Assembly: GCA_030378005.1 (NCBI GenBank)
Contig: JAUCGF010000003.1
Span: forward strand, 5,144-58,682
Reading direction: 5' to 3'
From: Desulfococcaceae bacterium HSG9
Lineage (GTDB): Bacteria; Desulfobacterota; Desulfobacteria; Desulfobacterales; JAUCGF01
DNA length: 53,539 bases
The position numbers and the translations under genes were made by a program. Of the stretch, positions 9,103 to 17,562 are shown in pieces. The notes under the pieces are model-generated. The model had not been told where the DNA came from, made no database searches, and saw only the letters and a program-made list of their open reading frames with translations. The first letter of the stretch is position 1, and each line of letters begins with the position of its first letter.

Positions 9103-9238
9103 ATTTCACCTCATCAGGTTTTTAGGTTGCTAATGAATTATTGTTTATCCTATCCATCTTATGCAAAAAGTATGCCAGTGTGTTTAAAATATTATAGTAA
9201 CGTCGTATCGGCCGCTTCCATCCAAGCTGATTGTCAAA

Positions 9239-10687
9239 TCACTTTACAATTCGCCAAACAGCACCCTCGGGACGGTCTTCAACCTGAACCCCCATTTCGT
9301 TTAATTGCTGTCTGATCTTATCGGCAACAGCCCAATCTTTGGATTGACGTGCTTGGGTTCTTTGGGCAACCAATTCATCCACCGCTTGGGGATCAACAGA
9401 CCGCTCTTCAAGTGTCTCTGATTTTTTAGAAGCAATATAGTCATCCGGCGATTGTGTCAGAATGCCGATAACTCCCCCCATAGCGTATAAAGTAGCATAA
9501 TTTGACTGAATCTGAGAGATCAATGACATATCTGTTGAAGATGATGCCTGAATTTGATCTAACAAGCGGTTGGTATTTCGTAAAAGATCAAAAAGGAAGC
9601 CGATTCCCAACGCTGTATTAAAATCATCATCCATGGCCTGGCAGAACCGATTCCAAAACGGATTATCCTCAAAAAGTTGTGACTCTGATGACACGCCTTC
9701 AGTCAGTTCCACTCGGTGCGCCAGTGTGTATATTTTATCAAGGCGCATGGTTGCTTCTTTGAGTGCCTGATCGGTGAAATCGATTGGACTGCGATAATGG
9801 TTGGAAAGGAGGAACAACCGCACCGCTTCGGGGTGATAGGTTTTTAAAATATCTTTGACCATTAAAAAGTTGCCCTTGGATTTGGACATTTTTTCCTGGT
9901 TGATATTTACAAAACCGTTGTGCATCCAGTATTTCGAGTATGGTTTGTCAAAAACGGCTTCAGACTGGGCGATTTCATTTTCGTGATGCGGAAAGATCAG
10001 GTCCTTGCCACCACCATGAATATCAAAGGTTTCACCTAATAACTGCCAACTCATTGCAGAACACTCAATATGCCATCCCGGTCGTCCCGATCCCCAAGGA
10101 CTGTCCCAAAATGGCTCATCCGGTTTGGATGCCTTCCATAAAGCAAAATCGAACGGATTACGCTTTTGCCGGTCTATATCGACGCGCGCACCGGCTTCCA
10201 TCTCTTCAAGCCGACGGCCGGATAATTTACCGTATTCACTATACGATTCGACCGCAAAATAAACGTTGCCGTCAATATGGTAAGCATACCCTTTATCTAA
10301 TAGCCTGATTATCAATTGAATAATATGATCGATTGAATCTGTCACACGCGGGTCTTGGTCAGGCCGGTCAACGTTTAATGCGTCCATGTCGTCATAAAAT
10401 TCTTTGATATATTTATCAGCCAGTGCCTTTGTATCAATTTCCAACAAATTAGCCCTGCGGATAATTTTATCATCTACATCAGTAAAATTACGGACATATT
10501 TAACCTGATACGACTGTGCTTTGAAATAACGGACAATCACATCAAACACAATTACCGACCGGGCATGGCCGATATGGCAGGAATCATACACAGTTGGTCC
10601 GCAAACGTACATGTTTACTGTGTTTGATGTAAGGGGAACAAATTTTTCTTTTTTTCGACTTAACGTATTATAGACATTTATCGTCAT
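9239..10687 (-). CDS. cysS: Cysteinyl-tRNA synthetase
   Basis: Activates cysteine and charges tRNA-Cys. The 482-aa protein has the class I HIGH motif (CHIGHARS), a zinc site including CGPTVYDSCH and WHIECSAMS, the HHENEIAQSEA segment and the KMSKSKGNF signature. Length is typical. The ATG at 10687 (MTINVYNTLS) has GAGGAT 6 nt upstream and is preferred over an in-frame extension of 15 residues. It lies 10 bp after ispF, so the two form an operon. ispF-cysS pairs are frequent in bacteria. Confidence 0.97.
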   Translation of the reverse strand: MTINVYNTLSRKKEKFVPLTSNTVNMYVCGPTVYDSCHIGHARSVIVFDVIVRYFKAQSYQVKYVRNFTDVDDKIIRRANLLEIDTKALADKYIKEFYDDMDALNVDRPDQDPRVTDSIDHIIQLIIRLLDKGYAYHIDGNVYFAVESYSEYGKLSGRRLEEMEAGARVDIDRQKRNPFDFALWKASKPDEPFWDSPWGSGRPGWHIECSAMSWQLLGETFDIHGGGKDLIFPHHENEIAQSEAVFDKPYSKYWMHNGFVNINQEKMSKSKGNFLMVKDILKTYHPEAVRLFLLSNHYRSPIDFTDQALKEATMRLDKIYTLAHRVELTEGVSSESQLFEDNPFWNRFCQAMDDDFNTALGIGFLFDLLRNTNRLLDQIQASSSTDMSLISQIQSNYATLYAMGGVIGILTQSPDDYIASKKSETLEERSVDPQAVDELVAQRTQARQSKDWAVADKIRQQLNEMGVQVEDRPEGAVWRIVK

Positions 10688-10697
10688 AGCAAATCCT

Positions 10698-11165
10698 CTA
10701 CGATAATAAAACGACGCACATTGCTCCGACACCCTCGCCGCGTCCGAACATGCCGAGTTTTTCCGTCGTAGTAGCTTTAATATTAATACAATGCGGAGCT
10801 ACATTCATAACTCCGGCGATATTTTGCCGCATCGCAGTTCTGTACTGCGCCAATTTGGGCTGTTCGGCCAAAATTGTGGCATCCGCATTTTCGAGGCTGA
10901 AACCTCTGTCCCAAACCATATCCCAAGTTCGGGATAAAATGATCATACTGGAAATATCTTTAAATTCAGAAGACGTATCAGGAAAATGCGTGCCGATGTC
11001 ACCCAGACCGATAGCTCCCAAAAGAGCATCGCATAAGGCGTGAACCAACACATCAGCGTCCGAATGTCCCAGCAGACCTTTTTTGTATGGTATCGTCACA
11101 CCACCAAGAATCAGTTTGCGTCCTGTGACGAGACGATGTATGTCATAACCCATGCCGATACGCAT
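10698..11165 (-). CDS. ispF: 2-C-methyl-D-erythritol 2,4-cyclodiphosphate synthase
   Basis: Catalyses the cyclising step of the non-mevalonate isoprenoid pathway. The 155-aa protein has the family hallmarks: GMGYDIHRL, LGHSDADVLVHALCDALLGA with its zinc ligands, GDIGTHFPDT, and the C-terminal TTEKLGMFGRGEGVGA. The annotated ATG at 11165 has no recognisable Shine-Dalgarno. Only 8 bp separate it from a 13-copy heptamer repeat, which therefore occupies the whole leader. Confidence 0.97.
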   Translation of the reverse strand: MRIGMGYDIHRLVTGRKLILGGVTIPYKKGLLGHSDADVLVHALCDALLGAIGLGDIGTHFPDTSSEFKDISSMIILSRTWDMVWDRGFSLENADATILAEQPKLAQYRTAMRQNIAGVMNVAPHCINIKATTTEKLGMFGRGEGVGAMCVVLLS

Positions 11166-11173
11166 AGTGGCGA

Positions 11174-11268
11174 AGTTTTAAGTTTTAAGTTTTAAGTTTT
11201 AAGTTTTAAGTTTTAAGTTTTAAGTTTTAAGTTTTAAGTTTTAAGTTTTAAGTTTTAAGTTTTAAGTT
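11174..11268. repeat. 13-copy 7-bp tandem repeat in the ispF leader
   Basis: AGTTTTA is repeated 13 times without interruption (11174-11264), followed by a partial copy. Degenerate copies of the same motif occur at 17409-17447 and 24083-24100. It abuts the start codon of ispF. The rest of the gap to 11467 is AT-rich, with nothing else recognised except the AAAGGAGG ribosome binding site of the next gene. Confidence 0.97.
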
Positions 11269-11467
11269 ACTTCTCAAACTTTATACTGTTGAGTTTATCA
11301 TATAAATTTATTTTCGTAAAGTTAGAAGTCTGAATTTGGAAATAAATACGTGCCTATTTACAATTTCATATCAGATATGCTTTACATATAAAGATAAACA
11401 AATTATAAACATGTTTAAAATAATAACAATCGAAATTTAACCACATTTATAAAAGGAGGAAGCCAAA

Positions 11468-12058
11468 ATGCCTAATGAAGTTCCGTCACGCGAAAATGCC
11501 TTTCAATTGCTCACCGAATACAATCAAAGCGAGAGCCTGATCAAACACGCTCTGGCCGTGGAAGGTGTTATGCGTTATTTTGCCAAAAAACGCGGGGAAG
11601 ATGAAGACAAATGGGGGGTGATCGGTTTGATTCATGACCTGGATTATGAACAATTCCCCGAACAACACTGTAAAAAAACGGAAGAAATTTTAAAAAACAA
11701 CAACTGGCCGGAAGAATATATTCGTGCCGTTATCAGTCACGGATGGGGGATTTGCACGGATGTCGAACCTAAATCAGATTTGGAAAAAGTCCTTTATGCC
11801 ATTGATGAACTGACCGGTCTGGTGACTACCGCCGCACTGGTGCGTCCTTCACGCAGCGTTATGGATATGAAAGCCAAATCGGTGAAAAAAAAATGGAACA
11901 ACAAGCGGTTTGCCGCCAAGATCGACCGTTCAATTATCGATAAAGGCGCTGAGATGCTGGGAATCGAGAGGACAGAATTGATAACGGATACAATTATGGG
12001 GATGCGCGAAGTTGCCGTTGAAATTGGGTTAGGCGGAGAATCTGCAAGCGATGTTTAA
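11468..12058 (+). CDS. HD-domain hydrolase
   Basis: A 196-aa HD-superfamily protein. The motif order is H (LIKHALAVEG), HD (IGLIHDLDYEQFP), H (ISHGWG) and D (YAIDELTGL), which fits a divalent-metal phosphohydrolase. A strong AAAGGAGGAAG precedes the ATG. The substrate is unknown, with nucleotides or small phosphates the usual candidates for short stand-alone HD proteins. The acyl-CoA ligase gene starts 65 bp downstream with its own ribosome binding site, so the two may be co-transcribed, but no functional link is evident. Confidence 0.85.
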   Translation: MPNEVPSRENAFQLLTEYNQSESLIKHALAVEGVMRYFAKKRGEDEDKWGVIGLIHDLDYEQFPEQHCKKTEEILKNNNWPEEYIRAVISHGWGICTDVEPKSDLEKVLYAIDELTGLVTTAALVRPSRSVMDMKAKSVKKKWNNKRFAAKIDRSIIDKGAEMLGIERTELITDTIMGMREVAVEIGLGGESASDV

Positions 12059-12123
12059 TAAAAAATGAGGATGTTATTCAATTCGCACTCTTAATTGATA
12101 ATAAACTTTTTAGAGGAGGTGTC

Positions 12124-13683
12124 ATGTTAAACTTGACAGCAGTATTAGAACACAGTGCAACAGAACTACCGGAGAAGACGGCGATTATCTTTGGGGATAA
12201 GCGTTTTAGTTATTCACAGATCAATGCGGTGGCAAACCAGGTGGCCAACGGTTTGATTGCGGCCGGGATTGCCAAGGGGGACAAGGTGGCCCTGAGTTGC
12301 CTGAATATTCCCTATTTCCCGATGATTTACTACGGGATACTCAAGGCCGGTGCGGTAGCAGTACCTTTGAATGTTCTGTTAAAAGGGCGCGAAATTGCCT
12401 ATCATTTAAAAGACAGCCAAGCCAAAGCTTATTTTTGTTTTCAAGGCACCCCCGAATTGCCCATGGCCCAAGAAGGTCAAATCGGTTTTAACGATGTGCC
12501 GGAATGTGAAAATTTCTGGGTTATCACGGCAGATCCGGCGGCCGCATCTCCCATAGACAATACGGACACTTTTGGCCAAATGATCAGTCAGCAGTCACCG
12601 ATTTTTGAAACCGTTCAGACGCAATTTGAAGATACGGCTGTTATCCTTTACACATCAGGCACCACAGGATTTCCCAAGGGGGCCGAACTTTCCCATGCCA
12701 ATATGACAATGAATGCCATTGCCACGCGTGATATTATGCAAATGCAGGCCGAGGATGTACACGCTTTGGTTTTACCCCTTTTTCATTCATTTGGTCAAAC
12801 CTGCCAAATGAATGCCGGATTATCTCTTGGCAACACCCTTGTGTTGATTCCCCGTTTCAGTCCCGAAGCTGTCCTGGAAGCCATGCAAACCGAAAAGGTG
12901 ACAATCTTTGTCGGCGTTCCGACCATGTATTGGCAGCTTTTAACTTTTGAGGATAAAGAAAACCGCTTCGACATCGACCAAATCGCTGATACCCTAAGGC
13001 TCGGTGTTTCCGGTGCATCTTCGCTACCTTTGGAAATTATCAAGGGCATTGAAGAAAAATACAAAATTCCCATCATGGAAGGTTATGGACTGTCGGAAAC
13101 CTGCCCGGTGGCCACATTCAACCATCTGCATAAGGAGCGTAAACCCGGTTCTGTGGGAACGCCTATCTGGGGTGTGGAGGTCAAAATGTTCGATACAAAG
13201 AGCCAGGAAGTCGCCATAGGGGAAGTCGGTGAAATTGTGATTCGCGGGCATAACGTGATGAAAGGGTATTACAATAAACCCGAAGCGACTGCTGATGCTT
13301 TCAAGGGGACGTCATGGTTCCATACCGGTGATTTGGGAAAGAAGGACGAGGACGGTTATGTTTACATTGTTGATCGTGTCAAGGATATGATTATTCGCGG
13401 CGGCTTCAACGTCTATCCCCGTGAAATCGAAGAAGTGTTGATGACGCATCCGGCAGTCTCCATGGCCGCTGTAATCGGTGTGCCTGATGACCGGCATGGT
13501 GAGGAAATAAAGGCTTTTATTGTCCTCAAAGAGGGACAGAGCATCACAGATGCTGACATTATCAAATGGTCTGAAGAGCAGATGGCCGCTTATAAGTACC
13601 CACGCATTGTAGAAATTCGAGATTCACTGCCCATGACAGCCACAGGGAAAATTTTAAAAAAAGAGTTGAAACCAGATAAATAA
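12124..13683 (+). CDS. Acyl-CoA synthetase (AMP-forming), long-chain type
   Basis: A 519-aa member of the acyl-adenylate-forming family that couples a carboxylic acid to CoA using ATP. Motifs are the P-loop-like YTSGTTGFPKGAELSH, MEGYGLSETCPV, the TGDLGKKDEDGYVYIVDRVKD hinge region (in two adjacent blocks) and the C-terminal lysine in ATGKILKKEL. GAGGAGGT lies 5 nt before the ATG. Residues cannot define chain length by eye. Long- or medium-chain fatty acids are likely given the similarity to FadD-type enzymes. It may feed beta-oxidation together with EtfAB and the enoyl-CoA hydratase in this window. Confidence 0.9.
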   Translation: MLNLTAVLEHSATELPEKTAIIFGDKRFSYSQINAVANQVANGLIAAGIAKGDKVALSCLNIPYFPMIYYGILKAGAVAVPLNVLLKGREIAYHLKDSQAKAYFCFQGTPELPMAQEGQIGFNDVPECENFWVITADPAAASPIDNTDTFGQMISQQSPIFETVQTQFEDTAVILYTSGTTGFPKGAELSHANMTMNAIATRDIMQMQAEDVHALVLPLFHSFGQTCQMNAGLSLGNTLVLIPRFSPEAVLEAMQTEKVTIFVGVPTMYWQLLTFEDKENRFDIDQIADTLRLGVSGASSLPLEIIKGIEEKYKIPIMEGYGLSETCPVATFNHLHKERKPGSVGTPIWGVEVKMFDTKSQEVAIGEVGEIVIRGHNVMKGYYNKPEATADAFKGTSWFHTGDLGKKDEDGYVYIVDRVKDMIIRGGFNVYPREIEEVLMTHPAVSMAAVIGVPDDRHGEEIKAFIVLKEGQSITDADIIKWSEEQMAAYKYPRIVEIRDSLPMTATGKILKKELKPDK

Positions 13684-13715
13684 TATCACTGCGTTATCAA
13701 TCGGAGTTATAATAT

Positions 13716-13792
13716 TCCAATTTTGGTTTTTCAGTAGCGGCACACGCCAGCTGAAGCCAGCACTCCTCTAATTTGGAAAAACCAAAATTGGA
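13716..13792. terminator. Long hairpin between convergent genes
   Basis: A perfect 17-bp inverted repeat (TCCAATTTTGGTTTTTC at 13716-13732, its complement at 13776-13792) with a 43-nt loop lies between the convergent acyl-CoA ligase and histidine kinase genes. There is no clean U-tract on either side, so it may be a bidirectional terminator or a repeat. Confidence 0.45.
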
Positions 13793-13805
13793 TTAGGATT
13801 AGTAT

Positions 13806-13956
13806 CAGTAGATGGAAAATGCCTGAAAATACGACATGGAGCGCAAAAATTAAGCGAAGCGATTTTTTGCATCGCCACCCGGAAAGGCTGCGGATTCAGG
13901 GGCCGGCAAAAAACCGCTTCGCTTAATTTTTGCGCTCCTGAACTTTCCATCTACTG
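13806..13956. mobile_element. MITE-like element, copy A
   Basis: A 151-bp non-coding element with terminal inverted repeats CAGTAGATGGAAA / TTTCCATCTACTG, long inner arms (GCAAAAATTAAGCGAAGCG and its complement) and a GC-rich centre (CACCCGGAAAGGCTGCGG onwards). It is flanked by the 5-bp direct repeat AGTAT (13801-13805 and 13957-13961), a likely target-site duplication. Related copies lie at 24656 and 25922. Confidence 0.8.
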
Positions 13957-14091
13957 AGTATATATAACGGTATTAGCTTTTCAAACGGGGAGGTGATATC
14001 TTAGCAACTATTCAGTCGGCGCTTTGGAATATGCGATACCAACCCACGGCTCTGGGCGCGGCCTATGGTGGAGGGAATGCGCCGGTGCTTA

Positions 14092-16338
14092 CTACGTTTT
14101 TAATACCTGCTGTATCACTTTTCGCAACTCCGCAAGGCGATATGGTTTTTCGGCCCTGCCCTGAAATCCATATTCTTTATAATTTGCCATGACCGGGTCG
14201 GTCGCGTAGCCGCTGGATACAATGATTTTGGCCTGCGGGTCTATCTTCAGAATTTCGCGCGTTGCTTCTTGCCCTCCCATTCCGCCGGGAATGGTTAAAT
14301 CTGCAATCACCATATCATATCCCGTTTCATTTTGGTGCGCTTTCCGATATTTGGCAACCGCTTCTTGCCCATCAACTGCAAAAGTTGCTTCGTGCCCTAA
14401 CTTTTCAAGCATTGCTGCGGTTATTTCCCGAACCGCTTCGTCATCATCCAACACTAAAATTCGGACGCTGGAAACATCGACAAGATATGTTTCTGCGGTC
14501 GGTTTTTCTATGACTGTTTTTTCAGTGGCAGGCAGACGGATAGTAAAGGTTGAACCCTTGTTCAGCAGCGAATCAACCGTTATTGTGCCGTTATGTTTAC
14601 TGATAATGGAGTGAGCAGACGCCAGGCCCAATCCGCTTCCTTTTTGCTTTGTGGAAAAGTAAGGGTCAAATATTTTATCAAGATACTCGGATGCTATTCC
14701 CACACCATTATCCTTCACTGTGATTTGTACGTGCCGGCCATCTGAGGTTTCAACATTTTCGGCGTTAATTGTGATCACACCTCCGTCCGGCATGGCCTGC
14801 TGCGCATTGATGATCAGATTGATGATAACCTGGCCCAACTGCCCTTTGTCCGCTTCTACGGGCCACAAATCTGAAGCGATGCCGGTTTGAAGTTGGACAC
14901 GGCTGCCTCGTATGGCAAATTGCGCCGTTTCAGTAATGACTGCACCAATAGAGAGGGGTTCTTTGATTGGATCGCCCCCTTTGGAAAAAGTGAGCAATTG
15001 TGTGGATAACTTGGCTGCGCTCTCCATTGAACGCTCGGCGTAATCAAGAAATTTGTACGCTTTATGGTCGGTGGACAAAGACATCCTGGCCAGCTCAATA
15101 TTGCCAGACAAACCGGTCAGCAGATTGTTGAAATCGTGGGCTATGCCCCCGGCCAGCACCCCCACAGATTCAAGTTTTCTTAATTTTAACAGTTCTTGCT
15201 CTGCTTGTTTTTGGTCGGTTATATTGCGGATAATTTCCATCTTTGAGATTGAGCCGTCTTTATTTTGAAGCGGCACTGCCTGAATATCAAAAGTTCGACC
15301 GTCGGGAGTGGTGGGTTGATACCGAGCTGTTTGTCCGCGGCCGATTACAGAGTCGATCTGACAATAGGCGCATTCTGAATTCAGCCCGGCTACCGATTGG
15401 TAACAAATCTTACCCTTTTGGTCTCCAAACCAATCAATCATCACCTTGTTCATATAACGAACGCGCCTGTCTTCATCAACAATAAACAATCCCACCCCCA
15501 CCTTGCCAAGCCCGGCTATGATGTTGCTGTATCGTTCTTCACTCTCGCGCAGCCCTTCCTCTGCCAGGGTCTGAGCGCTAATTGTGTTTTCCAGTTGTCT
15601 CTGGCGGGTTTGAATTTCTTGAAGATTATGTTTAAAAACGTTTGCCATCCAAAAAATAGAGATAACTCCTACCGCCCATATCATCAAATATGCCAAAATA
15701 TCTGTAATAGCGTTTTGGCGCGCCAGGACATGGAAATCTTCCATTGACACTTTTATGCTGATCCCTCCACGCACATCACCAACTTTGTACCCTTGAGATT
15801 CATGACATTTTAAACAGGCTTGCTGGGTTATCAAAGGTTTCATCAGGCGCAAATATTGTTGTCCTTTTTTATCATCAATTGTGCTGTATTCTTGCCACCC
15901 TTTTTCAAATACGTTTAACGCCTCGGTTTCCCAATCATCCGGTTTATTTTCCGGCCTCAATGGCTTTAAGCTGGTAATATGACCTTTAATAGCGTATTCA
16001 GCCTCTGCTATTTCATATATTTGGCGAGTCATGTAGGCTGGGTTAATGAGAGTGAGTTGTTTGCCCTTCGGGGTCTTAATGTCGCGTTCCGGCACTTCCA
16101 AATATGGGTTTGGCGGCGTGGTCTCCGTAATAGGCGCGTAAACTCCGCCGTGTCTGGCATTCCAGATACGGAAGATTATATCTTTATCCCACAAAGCGCG
16201 GGCTTTCACCTTTGCTGATTCAACGGCAGTTTGATGAGTGTTGTATAGATTCCAGCCCAACAACATTGCCAGCAACACAGTCCAAACCGACAAGGCTATA
16301 ATTTTATATCTTAATCGTGTAATGCGCTTAATTTTCAT
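14092..16338 (-). CDS. Hybrid histidine kinase with heme-binding sensor domain
   Basis: A 748-aa membrane sensor. It has transmembrane segment 1 at about residues 12-30, a periplasmic DUF3365/Tll0287-like domain with a c-type heme motif CLKCH (residues 175-179), and transmembrane segment 2 at about 208-235. Next come a PAS domain at about 270-385 containing a CAYC pair, HisKA with the phospho-acceptor in GGIAHDFNNLLT, and HATPase (NLIINAQQAMPDGG, GSGLGLASAHSI). A C-terminal receiver domain (LVLDDDEAVRE, the phospho-acceptor in VIADLTIPGG) closes the protein. The class resembles redox- or gas-sensing kinases of anaerobes. No partner regulator is next to it. The start is the first ATG and gives a normal membrane anchor. 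Confidence 0.92.
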   Translation of the reverse strand: MKIKRITRLRYKIIALSVWTVLLAMLLGWNLYNTHQTAVESAKVKARALWDKDIIFRIWNARHGGVYAPITETTPPNPYLEVPERDIKTPKGKQLTLINPAYMTRQIYEIAEAEYAIKGHITSLKPLRPENKPDDWETEALNVFEKGWQEYSTIDDKKGQQYLRLMKPLITQQACLKCHESQGYKVGDVRGGISIKVSMEDFHVLARQNAITDILAYLMIWAVGVISIFWMANVFKHNLQEIQTRQRQLENTISAQTLAEEGLRESEERYSNIIAGLGKVGVGLFIVDEDRRVRYMNKVMIDWFGDQKGKICYQSVAGLNSECAYCQIDSVIGRGQTARYQPTTPDGRTFDIQAVPLQNKDGSISKMEIIRNITDQKQAEQELLKLRKLESVGVLAGGIAHDFNNLLTGLSGNIELARMSLSTDHKAYKFLDYAERSMESAAKLSTQLLTFSKGGDPIKEPLSIGAVITETAQFAIRGSRVQLQTGIASDLWPVEADKGQLGQVIINLIINAQQAMPDGGVITINAENVETSDGRHVQITVKDNGVGIASEYLDKIFDPYFSTKQKGSGLGLASAHSIISKHNGTITVDSLLNKGSTFTIRLPATEKTVIEKPTAETYLVDVSSVRILVLDDDEAVREITAAMLEKLGHEATFAVDGQEAVAKYRKAHQNETGYDMVIADLTIPGGMGGQEATREILKIDPQAKIIVSSGYATDPVMANYKEYGFQGRAEKPYRLAELRKVIQQVLKT

Positions 16339-16550
16339 TGTTTCAGTTCCTTCTGACCGACGAAAAGACCAGCATTTTTAACCTGATTATAGGCTATTAT
16401 ACTTGGTTTTGCAAATGAATTTTTAACACATAAATAAGATGGTTTCGTAAAAATCTATAAATACTTAACTGTTTGTAATTAAAACTGACCAAAGTTGGGA
16501 TGTTGTATAAGAAAAAATAGGCTATACAAGTAAACAGAGACACTTCCACC

Positions 16551-16577
16551 CGTTACGAGGCACTCTGCCTCGTAACG
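16551..16577. terminator. Hairpin downstream of prepilin peptidase
   Basis: A perfect 12-bp stem (CGTTACGAGGCA / TGCCTCGTAACG) with a 3-nt loop lies 31 bp past the prepilin peptidase stop. There is no U-tract on the transcript side, so it may be a REP-type palindrome rather than an intrinsic terminator. The remainder of 16339-16607 shows nothing recognisable. Confidence 0.45.
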
Positions 16578-16607
16578 ACGCGCATAGAAAAAATATAGAA
16601 AATAGGA

Positions 16608-17390
16608 TCATCCACTTAACAAATTTAAATACCAATAAATAAGTTGCTGGCCGAAAAAGATATAAGAAATAGCTCCGATTGCCAGAAACGGCCCGAATGG
16701 AACAGCCAATTTCAGATTGCCTTTTTGAACAAGCATGACTGCAAGGCCGGTAACTGTGCCGATTGCGGATGATATGAAAATTGTGAATAACACGCCTTGC
16801 CAGCCAATCAGAACACCCATCATGGCCAATAACTTAATATCGCCTCCTCCCATGCCATCTTTGCCAGTTACCAATTTGTAAATAAAAGCCACAGCCCAAA
16901 GAGAACCGCCTCCGATTAACAAACCGATCAAAGAATCTTTCAGGGTGACATCAGGAACAGCCAACGCCATCACGAAAAAAACAGGGATTCCCGGCAGCGT
17001 AATCACATCCGGTATAATGCGATGATCCAAATCAATGAAAGTGATTACCAGCAAACAGGCGATAAAAATAAAGTATATCAGCGTTGCAAATGTCATACCG
17101 GATTTCAAAAAGACACTTATCGCGCCCAGTCCGGTGAGCAGTTCAACCAATGGATAACGCCAGGAGATCGAGGCCTGACACTGACGGCAGCGGCCTTTAA
17201 GCAGAATATAGCTTAAAACAGGAATATTATCATAAAATTTAAGTGTATAACCGCAGTTTAAACAGATCGAACGTGATGGATGGTTAATTGACTTCGAGTC
17301 ATCCGGAATACGATAAATGCATACGTTCAGAAAGCTTCCGACGCATAGCCCGAAAATGGTGATAGCCAAATAAATCAGATAATTCTCCAT
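16608..17390 (-). CDS. pilD: Prepilin peptidase / N-methyltransferase
   Basis: A polytopic membrane aspartyl protease (A24 family) that removes type IV prepilin or pseudopilin leader peptides and N-methylates the new N-terminus. The cytoplasmic loop has two zinc cysteine pairs (CLNCGY and CRQCQA), which indicates the bifunctional form. The catalytic aspartates are in DLDHRIIPD and GMGGGDIK. About eight hydrophobic segments are visible over 260 aa. It stands alone, with no pil or gsp genes in the window. Confidence 0.95.
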   Translation of the reverse strand: MENYLIYLAITIFGLCVGSFLNVCIYRIPDDSKSINHPSRSICLNCGYTLKFYDNIPVLSYILLKGRCRQCQASISWRYPLVELLTGLGAISVFLKSGMTFATLIYFIFIACLLVITFIDLDHRIIPDVITLPGIPVFFVMALAVPDVTLKDSLIGLLIGGGSLWAVAFIYKLVTGKDGMGGGDIKLLAMMGVLIGWQGVLFTIFISSAIGTVTGLAVMLVQKGNLKLAVPFGPFLAIGAISYIFFGQQLIYWYLNLLSG

Positions 17391-17475
17391 AAAATCCTTT
17401 CACTCTAAAGTTACAAGTTTTGAGTTTTAAGTTACAAGCTTTAAATGTGAACCACATAAAAAGAGTTTCCTTACA

Positions 17476-17505
17476 TTGTCAATGAAAAAAAAAGTATTAT
17501 TATAC
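17476..17505 (+). promoter_or_regulatory. Predicted sigma-70-like promoter of lon
   Basis: TTGTCA (17476-17481) and TTATAC (17500-17505) are separated by 18 bp in an AT-rich stretch 57 bp before the lon ATG. It was found by eye only. Confidence 0.4.
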
Positions 17506-17562
17506 AATTTTGTAGTATAAATAAAATAAACTTATAAAATCAGCAAACTTACAGGAGTTAAT

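Noticed and set aside
11174..11268. CRISPR-like array
   Set aside because: The repeats are uninterrupted 7-bp units without spacers, and no cas genes are present in the window.
13985..14091. Protein-like stretch after the acyl-CoA ligase (plus strand, reads ATIQSALWNMRYQPTALG and then GAAYGGGNAPVL), preceded by GGGGAGG
   Set aside because: No start codon at a proper distance, it runs into the kinase gene on the other strand, and I could not match it to a family. It may be a gene remnant, but evidence is insufficient.
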